A stretch of DNA of 64,000 bases from Gordionus sp. m RMFG-2023 (Eukaryota; Nematomorpha; Gordioida; Chordodea; Parachordodidae), in the NCBI RefSeq assembly GCF_954871325.1, contig NC_088775.1, positions 18,329,561 to 18,393,560 on the forward strand. The letters run 5' to 3'. Shown here in pieces: positions 47,250 through 60,017 of this stretch. The position numbers and the translations under genes are program-made. Within the stretch, counting starts at the first letter, position 1. The number at the start of each line of letters is the position of its first letter. The notes below the pieces were generated by a model. It was not told the DNA's origin. It worked only from the letters and a program-made list of their open reading frames with translations, and did no database searches.

Positions 47250-50200
47250 AGTAGTATAGGCGTATCCAATGTTTTGTTAATGAGAGGGGCACCATTAGGT
47301 AAATTTTTTCCCAATAAATTTTACTGGAGATCTTTATGTCCATTTATTATAAGCCTTTGGTTATATTAGATTTTCATAAGAATAATTTTGGGGTCCCACT
47401 TTTTTTAATGCGTTTCTTCTAGAAATTTTGAATTATAATCGTTATTTTAAAAAGTTACTAACTTTTACTAATTTTTCTTTCAAATTCTTCTTTATAATAA
47501 TATAGTGTGTACATTTTTTGGAAGAGAATGGTGGGGTGTGTGTAGGTGGGGGAATTCTTACTAGCTTAAAATGATATTTACTAGAACAAAAAAATTTACG
47601 ATACCCCCCCCCCTTTTGTTGAGCGTCGGATCAATCATGTAGCAAATTATCAATTTATTCATGCTCAAATTAAGTTATTATTTCGATATATGCAAAATTA
47701 AAATGGATTTTATTATTAAATATTAGCTGTTAATTGTGTTTTAAATACACTATCATTTTAATTATAGTAAATATAAAGAGAAAAATTTATCTAATAAATC
47801 AATTTATAATATTTTTAATCGAATATCACCAAAAAAATATATTTGAAGAAGAAAAAATATATATATAAGTAGATATTTGAGATCGTAATCCAAAGATAAG
47901 AGACAATTTCTAAGTGTTACAAGAGTAATGGAGTTGAGTTACTATATATTAAATACGGCCAAACGAGTTTTATATTGTAGAATGAAAGAAAGCTAAAGTT
48001 AAGTAATGTAGTTTTGCCTATTTAGAATGAAATATTTTCCCAATTTTTTTAAAATATATGAATAGTATTTTGCTATTTAAATCATTATGTAATTTATTTT
48101 TAGACCTTCTTTCCCTAATTAATAATTTTGAATACGTCCCCCTAACCCGAGTTAGGCAAATTAATAAATATACTATTTATTAATGTATTCAGATATTTAG
48201 TTCCTGTATATTTTATTATGACATGATTTCAATTTTGGTATGTTTCTTCTTTTACTTGGACTTTTCTTCTTCTTAATAATATCTACCAAATGTATTAAAA
48301 TGCTAAGGCTGCCTCTTAGGGCCTTATATTTCATTTTAAAAGTCTAAAAGCCGCCTGAATGAAGATTTTTAAAATAAAATAGCTAAATACATTTTTTAAG
48401 CTCATTTTAAAGATATCATCCCTTATGTAATAGCTATATTTAAAAAAAACTAAAATCCAATCTACCTTTCTGAATATAAATCAGAATTCAAATCAAAAAC
48501 TAAGGCAAGCTAGGATGAAGTCAAAAATTTATAAAATAATACTTTCTGTCCCTTTTTAATCTTAAGATTGGGCAAAATTTTGTTGATAATAATAATTTTA
48601 TTTATTTATACTGATTACTATACTGATTAGAGCACTCAAAAATTCTAATAAAGCCTGAAATATTGATAGATTTTAGAATTAGTGCTTTTAATTGCTCGGC
48701 CAACTATAACTGAGATGATATTAAGATATTATACATTTTAAAAGGTAAAATAGAAGAAGTCACGGGTAAATTAAAAATACCTAAAGAATTGTTCATAGGC
48801 AGAGCCTAGTCTAAGACGGAGCTAATGAGGGTTTGAGTGCGAACCTTTAAAAAATTCGTAAACTTCATTCAAGCCCGTAACTACGTGTGTGTGGGGGGGG
48901 GGGGCTCTACATAATTTTTCAGCCAAACTTACTTTTAATGGTTTATAATAAAATATCGAGTTAAAATTATGCCCCTAGTAAACTTTGCCCCCATCGCACC
49001 AGCTGAAGTTTTGTGGCTATTGGCCTGCACCTTGGATAAATCATGCATTGCTAAATTTTAATGTTTTATGTACATTTTAGTAGTGCATAAATATTTTCTT
49101 TATTTAGTTCAATAAACTGTGTAAAAATGATTGAATAAATTCTATTATACAAATACGTTTAATTTAAAATATAGCATATCTTGATTTTATCAATTAAAAC
49201 ACCATTTTTATTAATTTAGAAATAGCAAATGAAAAAAAAACAATAGCAAAACAATTATATACATACCATTTATTAAATCATACATTTAGTAAACTAACTA
49301 AGTTTGTACATTAGCTGTTGTAACATAATATTATGTATTAGTTCAAACAGGTTACCCAATTAATAGCACAATATTAATTTATTAAAATTTAATTATTTAT
49401 TAACTAAAAATATTAATTTTTAAAAGAGAAAAAAAAATGGTAATATAATATTTTTCTGGTCTTTTATGTAACTCATTTAATTTACATAATATACATTATT
49501 GAATATTCAAATAAATTAGTCATAATCGCGTATTCAAAAAAATTAATTAAAATCGCGTAAATAACTTTATAATAATCGCGTAATTAACTTTATAATAATT
49601 GAGTAAATAAATTTATAATAACCGCATATTCAAATAAATTCATCATAATTACATATTCAATTTTTTTTCGCTTTTTTAAAAAATAAAAACATATTATTTA
49701 CTTTCAACTTAATATTTCAAATAAGAATAATTGATTAGCCCAAAATTATTTATAGAAAATCATAATAACTAATCTGCCTTTAATAAACTTAAATAAATAG
49801 GGAAAAAACAAATTCGTTTGAACCTTCACCTCCAAAATATTATTTGGATCTTTCTATATAATTAATAATATGGTATATTTTTTATTTTTGAGGTATTTCT
49901 AACTTAAACTTTTGTCAATCAATTTCATTTCTAACAAAATAAAAAGTGTTATATTTTTTAAAAAGTTTATAATAGTAAGTCTAAGTATGTAAGTTTATAT
50001 TCTCAATTTTATTAGAATTGATTGACATCGAAATATCAAAAATAGGAAAAATATACCAAATTGATGAATTTCCATTTTATTATATAGAAATAATTAATAA
50101 TTATCGTCAAAACAATTTTAATGCTTTAAATATATTTTAAATTTAATTTAATTATCTTCGTATGATTGTTGTATAATGCGTAAAGCAATATATTTGAAAT

Positions 50201-51341
50201 AACCATTAATGAGTGAAAATAATATTTTCCAGGAAGTGATAAAAAAAATTTTGATCAATCGATATTCTGCCCCCAGAATTAGTAGCAATAGAACAAATTT
50301 AATAACGACTTATAATTATTTTCCAAGCTTTTTTTTATGAAAAAAAAAATACTGTTCTATTCATAATAATATTTTCATATATTTTTTAATTAATAAAAAG
50401 AATATATTATTTATATACCATAAATTTTCGAAAATTTTTTTTTAAAAAAATAAGTAATTTCTTTTTTAGTTTTAGTAGGTATAAATATAATCATTTTATA
50501 TTGATTTTTATTTAAAAAAAAATATAATATAGAATGAATCAAAATATTAAACACCTTCCTTATTATAACACTATATATAATTTAGAAATAAACACTTATT
50601 ATCATGTTTTGGTAAACATTATAAAACAATTAATAAAATAGATAAATATATAATTTTTGATTAGGATTTATACTTATATTTAGTTAGTATCAGTCATAAT
50701 CGATAAATGGAGGGTCGGGTGGGGGGGGGGGGTAAGAAACTACTTGAATGATCAAGAAAGGTTATAAAACATCAGAAATTAACCTAATCTCATTTTACAC
50801 ATAATTTGATCAAATATTTTATAAATAATATAGACCAAAAAAAAATATAACATTATTTTTTAAAATTTTATTTTTAACATTAAACTATTTCTATTTAGTA
50901 TTTTGTTATAATTTTGATTATTCCTCATTTTTTTTAAAAAATTTTTTTAAAAAAAGAAAAAGAGAAGAGATTTTGCATGAAAATTAATTTAAAAATAAAA
51001 TTTTTTATTTTTCAAAAAAAACATAAAAATATGTTCCATGAATAACAAAATATACTATCTTTATTTGCAATTTAAAAAAAAATTTTTTTTTTACACTTTA
51101 TGATTCACACTTACACATTTATATTTGTAATTGTAATTAAAATATAAAAAAAAATATCAATGAAATTGAATTAAGAAAGAATAATCCAATTTAAGAAATT
51201 TTATTTTTCAAATTTGAAAAAAAATTCAAAAAAACATACCATATCTATTACATATGGATATGGAATAAATTTTCTTATTTTTTCGTGAATAAATTCTTAA
51301 TTCGAAATTTTAATGAAAAAAATTCAATTCGAATTATCACC
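47250..51341. other. Long AT-rich stretch without recognised genes
   Basis: Contains transposon-like tips (GGCGTATCCAATG at 47267 and C-rich tract near 47606; GCCCGTAACTACG at 48871 next to a G tract), a minisatellite at 49513-49660, G runs at 50715, and very AT-rich sequence from 49,000 to 51,300. No exon accepted. Confidence 0.45.
49513..49660. repeat. Degenerate minisatellite, 23-30 bp units with ATCGCGTA cores
   Basis: Repeated cores ATAATCGCGTATTCAA, AAATCGCGTAAATAAC, TAATCGCGTAATTAAC and variants, spaced by TTTATAATAA, five to six copies. Confidence 0.65.
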
Positions 51342-51581
51342 ATGGGGAACTCTAATAGCAATTTTACGAATATTCCCGATTCTCGGATGAAATTTTCAGA
51401 AACATCTTCAAATATTCAATCTGATTTATCTCCTTCTAGAGCTCATCATTCGTTCGGTAATAATGCGAATTTTTGTAAAAATGTAACAGGCGGATTTGTC
51501 TTAGGAAGCATTGGACAACGCAAGCGAATAACACAACAAAGCGAGAATAGTATAAATTATAATTGCTTTATTTATAAGTAA
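51342..51581 (+). CDS. Small Ser/Asn-rich protein with predicted N-myristoylation, or first exon of a larger gene
   Basis: The ATG at 51342 lies in a strong animal start context (CACCATGGGG). The frame runs 79 codons and begins MGNSNSNFTNIPDSRMK, with Gly2 and Ser6 as needed for N-myristoyltransferase. Later parts read SPSRAHHSFGNN and FVLGSIGQRKRITQQSEN. The GC content is above the flanking 2 kb. The stop overlaps a possible donor (TATAA|GTAAAA), so this could be exon 1 of a membrane-linked protein. No family is recognised. Confidence 0.5.
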   Translation: MGNSNSNFTNIPDSRMKFSETSSNIQSDLSPSRAHHSFGNNANFCKNVTGGFVLGSIGQRKRITQQSENSINYNCFIYK

Positions 51582-53201
51582 AAAAAGAACAACTTAATCT
51601 TCTTCTATATTGTAATAAAATTCCTGAAAGTTACAAAATATATTTTAGTTATCGAAATGGGTATTCATTACTCGTCCAAAATATTATCATATCGGCGCAA
51701 AGCTCTTTTAAGATCGAAATTATGATTGAATAATTTTGAAAAAATGTTCTAATTTTTACCCCTTTATGATATATATGAGTTATTTTATGAATTATAGTGA
51801 TATTTCGAAATATATAATAGTGGATTGGAATCTCTAAATTCATAATTCACATCATCCTAATTATTTCATTTGTCATTAAACTATTTATAGCAAGCCTATT
51901 TTGATGGGTTATATTTATTCCACCTCCATGTTTAAATCCTATTTATCACAAATTACAATAAACAATATTTTATTTAATCGATAAATTGACAACACATTTG
52001 GTAATAATACATGTATTTATATTTTAATTCGTGTTTTTTAATCTAATATCTAAAAAATATCTAAATTTTATATATAATTAATTATAAACCGGCATTATAG
52101 ATTTAACAAACTTACTATGCTATTTACTAAATATGATACAAGTGACGTTATTAAGGTATTTTTGTATAATGGCTAGATTCTTACTTCTTAGACCTCATTT
52201 TTTTAGTACGCGCGATAAATAGAACGCCATCGTTCTCCACTGTTATGTGACACATTCAAAATCAAGTAATTTAACTATGATATCCCTTGGCAATTCTCAT
52301 CACTTCACTTATTATCATGCGTACTGGAAATAAGGTCTTAAGGGAAGCGGAAAATTCTGCCTTCTAAAATTTTTCAGTTTTGGCAAAAAAAATTTTTCCC
52401 CTCCAAACACTCTCCCATCTTTTGTCATTATAACTACATTATTTTGAAAAGAATTTTTCAAGATAATGACTATAATCAAAATTTTTGAGAAAAAAAAATA
52501 GTAAACTAAAATTATATCTTTAAAAATGTAATCAGGTCAAAGTTATTTTAAGAGGGGATATCCTATATAAATTATAGTGAAAAAAACTACTCAAAAGTCC
52601 TCCTCTCTTAAAATCTTGGATTAGCCAGTGGTTAGTATCCTTTTTATAATTGAATTTGTTTATATTTTAGTTAACAAGGGGACCTACATTGGTTTAGGAG
52701 GCTTGCAGGGGAGCCTTGGTCCCTGCAATTCACTCATTCTAAATTACCCATTTTCTATATTTCGGCTTTATTACCCCCCTCCCTCCGTGTTTAATCTTCT
52801 TTCACCATCAAAATTTGAAACAAAAACAAGTTAGCATGCTGTGTTTAACACTGTTATATCTGAAATAGGCAGAACACTGTGATTTTAACAAATCAAAATG
52901 ATTTAAATCACCAATAGATTATCGAATTCGCTAATCATGATTGTAAAATCAATTATGATAATTGATTAAATTAAATTTTTTATTTTCTATAAATAAATCC
53001 CTTTCAAGATTTTGCATTCATTCTTATTCTTATATCGAGCACTTAATTTAATGCATCTTATAATTATAATGAAAAGATTAAATAAAAATAGAATATTAAT
53101 ATATGCCTTTTGTTTTTTTATTACATAGTTATAATAAACAGGTAAATTTGTATGGAATGAAATACCAGTTATATCTCTATCTGTAAAATATTAAATTTTA
53201 T
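51582..53201. other. Intergenic sequence
   Basis: AT-rich; a GC patch at 52680-52790 (GGGGACCTACATTGG, GGGAGCCTTGGTCCC) may be transposon debris. No exon accepted. Confidence 0.4.
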
Positions 53202-53414
53202 CAGAAACCTGCAGAGGTACCATTTGAACAGCCCGGCCTGGATTTTTTAAAAATATATTACATATATGTTTAATTTACATATTAATTAATGGATTAAAAT
53301 ATTCGGTTTTAAAATATACGGCCCGGACCGGGTATATTGAAAAAAATTAGTTTAGGTTCGGTAGGGTTCATTTTAAAAAGCCCGGCCCGCATAGGCTGAG
53401 TCTGCAGGTCTCTG
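53202..53414. mobile_element. hAT-type MITE (CAGAGACCTGCAGA ends)
   Basis: Left end CAGAAACCTGCAGAGG and reversed right end CAGAGACCTGCAGACTC form an inverted pair. The flanking 8 bp AATTTTAT is identical on both sides. The interior repeats GGCCCGG blocks (GCCCGGCCTGG, CGGCCCGGACCGGG). Length 213 bp, non-coding. Confidence 0.9.
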
Positions 53415-54749
53415 AATTTTATATTACAATATATGAATTTATATTTAAATTAAGTCCATGCTCAAATTTTAGGTGGCCTCATAAAGCTCAATTTTGATTT
53501 AATTATGATAGTGATTTTTATTTTACAAAATATGAGATTACAGAATGAAAACAATACAGAATAAATTTAAATAGCATGAGATGAGGTGTATAATATATAT
53601 ATTCTAAAATCATTGCTTTTTTTATTTGCAATCAAGATATAATATCTTTAAAAAGATACAATGATTCTCAATAAAGTTATATATATTGATTATCAATAAA
53701 ATTATAGGGTAGTCGGACTATTTGGTTCTGTGACATGCAGGATCTCAGATAAATCTTGATTAATTTAATTTCCAAAAGCCATAGAAGTCAGGGTAATCAG
53801 AGTTGTTAGACAATTATTAAAACAACTGAGATATTGTGAAAGACTCTATTTAGCCTTTTAGCATGAATAGCGCAAAATAAGTATAGAGGGTATTTATGGC
53901 GTGTGTGGTCTATATGTTAATTAAGACTTTTAGTTTGGTCAATAGATTTAAACCATTGATGTTTAATTTCTGGATAATTTTTTTAAGCAAAACATACAGT
54001 TTAGTGTAATAAATCAGTAAATATTTCAGATGTTGCTTACATGTTTTGGCTTTAGTTTACAAAAGTTTTAACAGCCCTCAAATTGACAGTACACAGGGGC
54101 AAGACCGTCCTCTCCCCCTCCCTCGATATGATCCTTATAAAATTTAATACTAATTAGAAAGAAAATGAGGTTAGAAAAAATTATTTTAAGATGTATTAAC
54201 GATTCTGAATTAATAATACTGAGGGAAACATTATATGACTTTATTTTAGGTATTTAAATGGCGAATATTAAAAGATTTCGTTCTTATTCTTTATTTTTAT
54301 AAGTTGGATTTTTTTGACCTTGCATATTTGCATTGTGCAATATACACGACACATTACCGTAACAATGTATGTTGTAATATATTTTACATAATATATTAAG
54401 ACAATAATATTATTAATGATTGATTATATATGCTATAAAAATAATAATAATATAACCATTATTAACATAAATTAATAATTAATTACTTTATATAAAATAA
54501 TTTTGAAATTAAACATGAATGTCATTATTTGATAATTAGGGGATCCTTCTATATTTATAATTATTAAAATATAAATAACATTATTATAAAAATTAGGAAT
54601 ATCCAGCTAAAAATTAAAAGATTTATAAATTTACCATTTTATATATATTTTTTTTAAACTTACTAATGTCATTTATTTTTAAATTAAAAATATATATAGA
54701 AATAAAATTAATATTAAAATTAACATATCAAAAATAAAATAAAACAATA
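53415..54749. other. AT-rich intergenic sequence
   Basis: No coding or repeat structure recognised. Confidence 0.45.
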
Positions 54750-55581
54750 TTATATAAAAACGGAGGTGGGACTACAAGTTCCCAAAAAACATGAGTAATT
54801 ATATTTTAAAATAGTGATTTGAAGGTTTTGTTTTAAAAAATAGAATTCTTTTGGTTCAGATGTAAGGGCTCTTGTCTTATCCCCTATATTTTTTAAGAAC
54901 TTTAAAGTTCCGCTTGGCATATGTCCAAGGGAAGAGATAACGATCGGTGTAAAAATATAATTTGTGAATTTGGAATATTTCATTATTTATTTTTTCTCGG
55001 CTATATCAACCGGATTAGAATTTAAATTTTTTGGGAAAGAAGATAAGCATGTGAAGTCACAAATTAAGGATTTCCCTAAAGACCAAGGCACGAAAGTTAA
55101 GCCATCTGGTCTTAAGCCATCATCTAATGATAAATTTGTAGGCTCCAGGATGTTTGGTATTCGGGCCCTGGTAAGAGAACGGCTAATAGCTAAATTAATT
55201 GCTGCATGCCTTGCATGCCTGCCTTGACTATATATACAATTTAGATCATGTCTCCCTTTGGAATCAACTAATATTTTACATTTGATGCATGTTACATCCA
55301 AGTCGACGGCCTATGGCAACTCTTAATTGTTCATCTGATAAGAGGTTACCTAGGTTACGACTTGGTAATGCTTCCAACCATTCATAACCACTAGTACAGT
55401 CAGCATTCTGTAATAGTTGGATATACTCCAAAGAGGGGTTTGATGAGATTATTAAAAAATTTTTTTTAATTAAAGGTTCGAAAATAGATTGGTGTGTTAA
55501 GATTGTGGGTAAGACAGCTTCAGGTGGAGCTAAAGATACCCAACCTGTCAAGGCTGAGTTTAAAAGGTAGTGATGAGTCAA
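54750..55581 (-). mobile_element. Retroelement C-terminal fragment with zinc motif and nuclease-like region
   Basis: Read on the minus strand the order is SGYEWLEALPSRNLGNLLSD, LRVAIGRRLG, a CxxC...H...C motif (CIKCKILVDSKGRHDLNC), RHAAINLAISRSL, then LRPDGLTFVPWSLGKSLICD and a later stretch GTLKFLKNIGDKTRALTSEP. This order is familiar from a widespread set of animal retroelement-associated proteins. The PDG...D spacing could be a PD-(D/E)XK-type endonuclease site, which is inference. The fragment has lost its polymerase part and is broken once or twice. Confidence 0.65.
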
Positions 55582-57202
55582 GCCAGGTCGAACCTAATCA
55601 AATTTTACAAATGCAAATTTAAGAAACCCGGCAGGCCTGGAAATGTATGATGTATATATATGGGTAGCTCATAATGTCGATGTATAACCCTAAAACGCTT
55701 ACTTGTTTTTTTAATGAAATTTTGTACTTTATTAATGAATATATAAACTTAATACCCTCAAAACTTAGAATTTGATGTCATTTTTTTAGAAATATTAAAA
55801 AAATAACTCAAGATCATCAATATTTTTTTTCAAAACGGGCTGGATGGATTTCATATTTAAATATAACTTTTTAAAATTTTCCACTATCATAAATTCGAAT
55901 GCAAAACACAGGCATACCTTGAGATCTTTTTTTTAAAAATAATTTTAAATTATCAAAATGCAGAAATATAATTAATGAAATATATTATGAATCGATCTTC
56001 CTTTCTCTAGTACAACAGCTAAAAATCATCACCTCGTTTACTTACCCTAAGTTTATGTGAAATTAAGGGTTATATTACACGAAATTTCTTATTTTATCTA
56101 TAGATGCAAAAAGTTGTGGCCTATTTTTTAAACTAAAGTCAAGTCTTTTATTCGTGTCTGATAATATACCGGATTTAGAATATGGGCTGTATTTGGAATA
56201 TAAATTCAGTATTTCTAAGTCATTTTAAAATCATTGACTTCATTAATATTTTATTTTCCCAGGGAATTCTAGTTTTTGGAATATAAATCTAGTATTTCTA
56301 AGTCACTTTAAAATCATTGAACTCATAAATCTTTTAATTTCCCAGAGAATTCAGAAATTCTAATTTTTCTCCTCATGGTATAATTTGATCAGTATAAAAT
56401 CTTATAGGTGGGGGGAGTTTATCAAATGATGATTTGTTTGAAAACCTAAATAATTAGTGTTATAATTTAAGATTATAGGAAAAATTTGAAAAAAGCCAGC
56501 GCTATAGTTTAACCTAAGGAAAACCCATCTATTAGTTCAATTCTGAAAAATAAATAATTGAGGGGCAAAGAGTTATTTTTGTCAAATTTAAAATTTTTTT
56601 TTATTTCATAATCAAATTCCAAAAATATTAAAGGATTATAAGCTTCACATAGTATTTAATAAAATATGAAATATCATTAAAAAAAACAACTAAATTACGT
56701 GTTTTAGAATAAATAAGATTTCAAAACGCTACGTTTTTTTGAGCCACTCGGATATATATTTTTTTCAAGATTAAGTTTCCATTTTTACATAGAATTATAA
56801 TAATTTCTTATTATCTCTCGTCTAGACATTCATGAAGAAAAACTTGACAAAAAAATATATGTTTTTTTTGTCACATAACGTCCATCAAACGCATAATGGC
56901 CTTGCAATTTTATAGTATCATTTTACAATGTTAATTAGATCCGGATGGAACACTATGTTTATGAAAAAAATGTTACTATGTGTTTGAAAAAGAATACCAT
57001 TCCCCTTTCCTTTTGACCAAACTATATATCATTATTTGTTTTATTTAAATGATATTTAAAGCAAAAGATCCCATGATTTAAACAATCAATATTGGGCAGT
57101 AATTATTTATATATGTATTTAATTTTATAATTACAATTCCATTCTTATAATTAGTAACTGTAATTAATTTCACTTTAAAATAAAAAAGGAATGTAATCAT
57201 AA
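55582..57202. other. Intergenic sequence
   Basis: A GC patch at 55570-55650 (AAGCCAGGTCGAACC, CCCGGCAGGCCTGG) suggests another MITE tip. A repeated phrase (TTGGAATATAAATCTAGTATT, then AAGTCA and TTTAAAATCATTGA) occurs at 56190-56240 and 56274-56320 as a short tandem duplication. No gene seen. Confidence 0.4.
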
Positions 57203-57482
57203 TTAACCCTTTAAAGCTCGACTTTTTAAAATAAAACTAAAAAATTTTTTTTATAAAAAATCATTTATATACACCAAGGATATAAAATTTTTATCTCGAT
57301 TTTATTTCATAGTATACAGGTAAAAAAAAATCATGATACAATTTGACATCATTGAGCTCAATGCATGTATAAAAAAATATTCATTTATTATGAAATGTTT
57401 TAAAACAATTTCTATCCTGGTTAAAGCATAAATAAATTTCACATTTTTCACACTTTTCCTTGAATATGTGATAACACTTAGT

Positions 57483-58330
57483 TTACATTTTTCTAGTGTT
57501 GGAAGCTTCTGGCCAGTGCTCTATATTATCGTATCTAACGTCTGATATTATCTGAGGTAACTTAGATCCTTTTTGTATTTTTCTTTTACTAATTTTACCT
57601 GCCATTAATAAAGCAGTATCTATTTGAGAATTAAAAGTAATAAGTTTTATAAAAGATTTTTCATTTTTTTTGAAGTTAATGTCTTCGATATAATAACCAT
57701 ACATTAACAATGCAGGTAGTGTTGTTAAACGGCTCGTTTTGAGCCGATTTTTAAAAAAGGCTAACTCAATATTTTAGCCAGAAAAATATTGCCTACACCT
57801 CGAGATTTAGCTAATAGGTGTACAAACCTTTGTTACTTCTACAAAGAAAATCTTCAGGCTTGCGTAATATTATTCTGGATGATATATTGAGTTAGCCGTT
57901 TTTAAAAATCGGCTCAAAACGAGCCGTTTAACAACACTAAATGCAGGTATCAAATACGCTGTAGCATTCCACCTCTCCCATTCCTTCATTATATTTTTTA
58001 AAAATACAAGGCCTAGGGATCTGAATAAAATTTTTTCCCGTCAAGAACCATCGCCTCACATCTTTTATGGGGTCGATACTATTGGAGGATGATATAACAT
58101 GAACAAATTTGGTGTCAAACCATTTGACAATTATATTATTACGAATGTCAGTTTTGTAGTCGAAACTACCTCTCCCATTTTTCTTGAGATCGCGATCGCT
58201 TTTCAAATTGCAACCTTTAGGCAATTGGTGTGAAGTGCATTTGTGGGCGAATCTATATCCATATTGACAATAGGATGATTAAAATTATCCTCACTATCAT
58301 CAATATCTGTTTCAGAAATATCACCTTCAA
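57483..58330 (-). pseudogene. piggyBac transposase remnant
   Basis: Reading from high to low coordinates: an acidic N-terminal piece (58330-58203, EGDISETDIDDSEDNFNHPI), then 58224-57937 reading LPKGCNLKSDRDLKKNGRGS, NNIIVKWFDTKFVHVISS, DVRRW and IPRPCIFKKYNEGMGEVECY, matching the PGBD RGS / RPxIVxxYNxxMGGVD region. After the inserted MITE the frame resumes (57710-57483), ending PQIISDVRYDNIEHWPE, the usual C-terminal block. The acidic N terminus is joined almost directly to the late catalytic region, showing an internal deletion, and there is a frame change near 58210. Confidence 0.88.
57717..57939. mobile_element. hAT-type MITE, TAGTG..TTAA family, copy 2
   Basis: Begins TAGTGTTGTTAAACGGCTCG and ends with its inverted copy (CGAGCCGTTTAACAACACTA). 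The long inverted ends continue through TTTTGAGCCGATTTTTAAAA. The 8-bp flank AATGCAGG is identical on both sides. It interrupts the piggyBac coding region. Better preserved than the copy at 7116-7307, so probably younger. Confidence 0.93.
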
Positions 58331-58331
58331 T

Positions 58332-60017
58332 CAGTGGCGTATCCAGGATTTTCCTATAGGGGGGGGGAAATTTTTTGGGGGGCTTTGCCTCCAAACCCCC
58401 TTTGGCCAGCTTTTTCCTCACCTTCGGCCGGGTCATATCTTTGATCTATTCTTTTAAATTATTCATAATTCAATAATAATTATATTAATATTTTTAACTT
58501 TTATTTGAATTTTGGTTCCTTTTATAAATTAATTATTTAAGAAATTTTTTTTTTAATTTTTAAATTTAACATTGATAGTATAAAAATAAAATCATATCCA
58601 AAACATAATTCTAGAAAATTAAAGAAATTTAACAAACAAGGATTTCATAATACAAAGTATAATAATAGATATAATAGAAATATAATAAATGCAAATGATT
58701 ATATGAAGAAGAAGGGGGGGGGGTTTAAATAATTTAGGGAAGAAGAAGAAAATCTAGATTAATCAGCTTCGGGGAATGAACCTATGGCGTGTAAAATTAG
58801 ATTTTATAATCTGAATTCCTATGCGTTGACGTAAGTAGTCGCTTTCTTTTGGGTCTCCTGATTACTAATTCGCGCTTATGAATATAAGAAGAAATAAAAG
58901 TTATAACCCAATTTTTATTTTAAGTTAGGTATATTATAGATAAATTTTTTTTAAAAAATATAAAATTGAAATAAAGTTTAGTGTCAATTTTTTTTTTATA
59001 AATTTGCTTTAAAAACTAGCCTCAGCTTAAATTCTCATATAATATAAATATAAAATTTTTTTGATTGAAAATTCTAATTGTAGTGTGTATAAAATATTGA
59101 CTAGAAAATTTTTTAAGGAACAAGTTTTTATATCTTATTAAATACAATATTATATAAAAAATTTATTAAATACTAGAATTATAATGCGATTTTTAATTTT
59201 CGTGGGAATTTTTCCAATTCATCAAGAATTTTCTTTGTCGTTAGAAATAAATCTCTGTGGATATTTAACATAGCTAACCCATTTAGCCGAGAAGTAGTAT
59301 TTTGTGAATAAGTTTTCAACCTTCTCAATTTGAAAAAGGTCCTTTCATTCGTATATGTTGTAATAGGCAAACATGCAAGAATACCTTCAAAATAAATTAA
59401 GCCTCCTTATACCGATTGAGCGCATCAATAGCATGCTCAGGTAAAATAATAAACGTAGTAAATATTTATACCACAATTCGAATTCACTGATTAAATTGAT
59501 TTCAGTATCAACATCATAGGAATAAAATTTTGCTAAATATTTAATTATACCAATAATGGCATCAGAAAACGAAGAAGGGTCTTTAGGTAATAAAATTTGA
59601 AGATTACCAAAGGACTTGTTTTTTATCTAAAAACCGTACTTTAATTTGCGATAAAAAAGTATCTAAGAATGGAATGAAATTGGATATTTTATAAGATTTA
59701 GTTTGATTCAGCGTCTATGAAATATTCAACTACATTCATTCTTCCTGTCCACATTTTCCTCCAAATCAATAACTTGAACCAAATCGAAATTTGGTTTTTG
59801 TAAATTTCTACATAGTAGTGAGCTATAGGAAAATCAATGCAACTAGCAGTAAGGATAAACTCTGCTTGATATTGAAAAATTTTGATGGAGCAGGAGAGAG
59901 GGGGTCCGGGGGTCGGGGTAAAATTTTTTATTATCTTAAAATAATATTTAGAAAAACAGTCAAATTTGCTATGGGGGGTGAAATTTCCCCCTTTCCCCCC
60001 CATTGGTTACGCGCCTG
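58332..60017 (-). mobile_element. hAT element, CAGTGGCG/CAGGCGCG family, copy 2, with perfect target duplication
   Basis: The 3' tip CAGTGGCGTATCCAGGATTT is at 58332 and the 5' tip, reversed, CAGGCGCGTAACCAATGGGG ends at 60017. The flanking 8 bp CCTTCAAT is identical on both sides. The minus strand keeps the transposase C terminus (59370-59179, PITTYTNERTFFKLRRLKTY and SRLNGLAMLNIHRDLF) and fragments of the middle (59770-59600). At 1.69 kb with stops it is a non-autonomous deletion derivative. Homopolymer G/C tracts lie just inside both tips. Confidence 0.93.

Noticed and set aside
48720-48810. Frame reading KGKIEEVTGKLKIPKELF, similar in wording to part of 10362-10459
   Set aside because: Similarity is limited to a lysine/glutamate-rich phrase and upstream stops are close; probably coincidence.
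58230-58457. Plus-strand frame across the hAT tip
   Set aside because: It spans the junction of piggyBac and hAT sequence and is antisense to transposase remnants.
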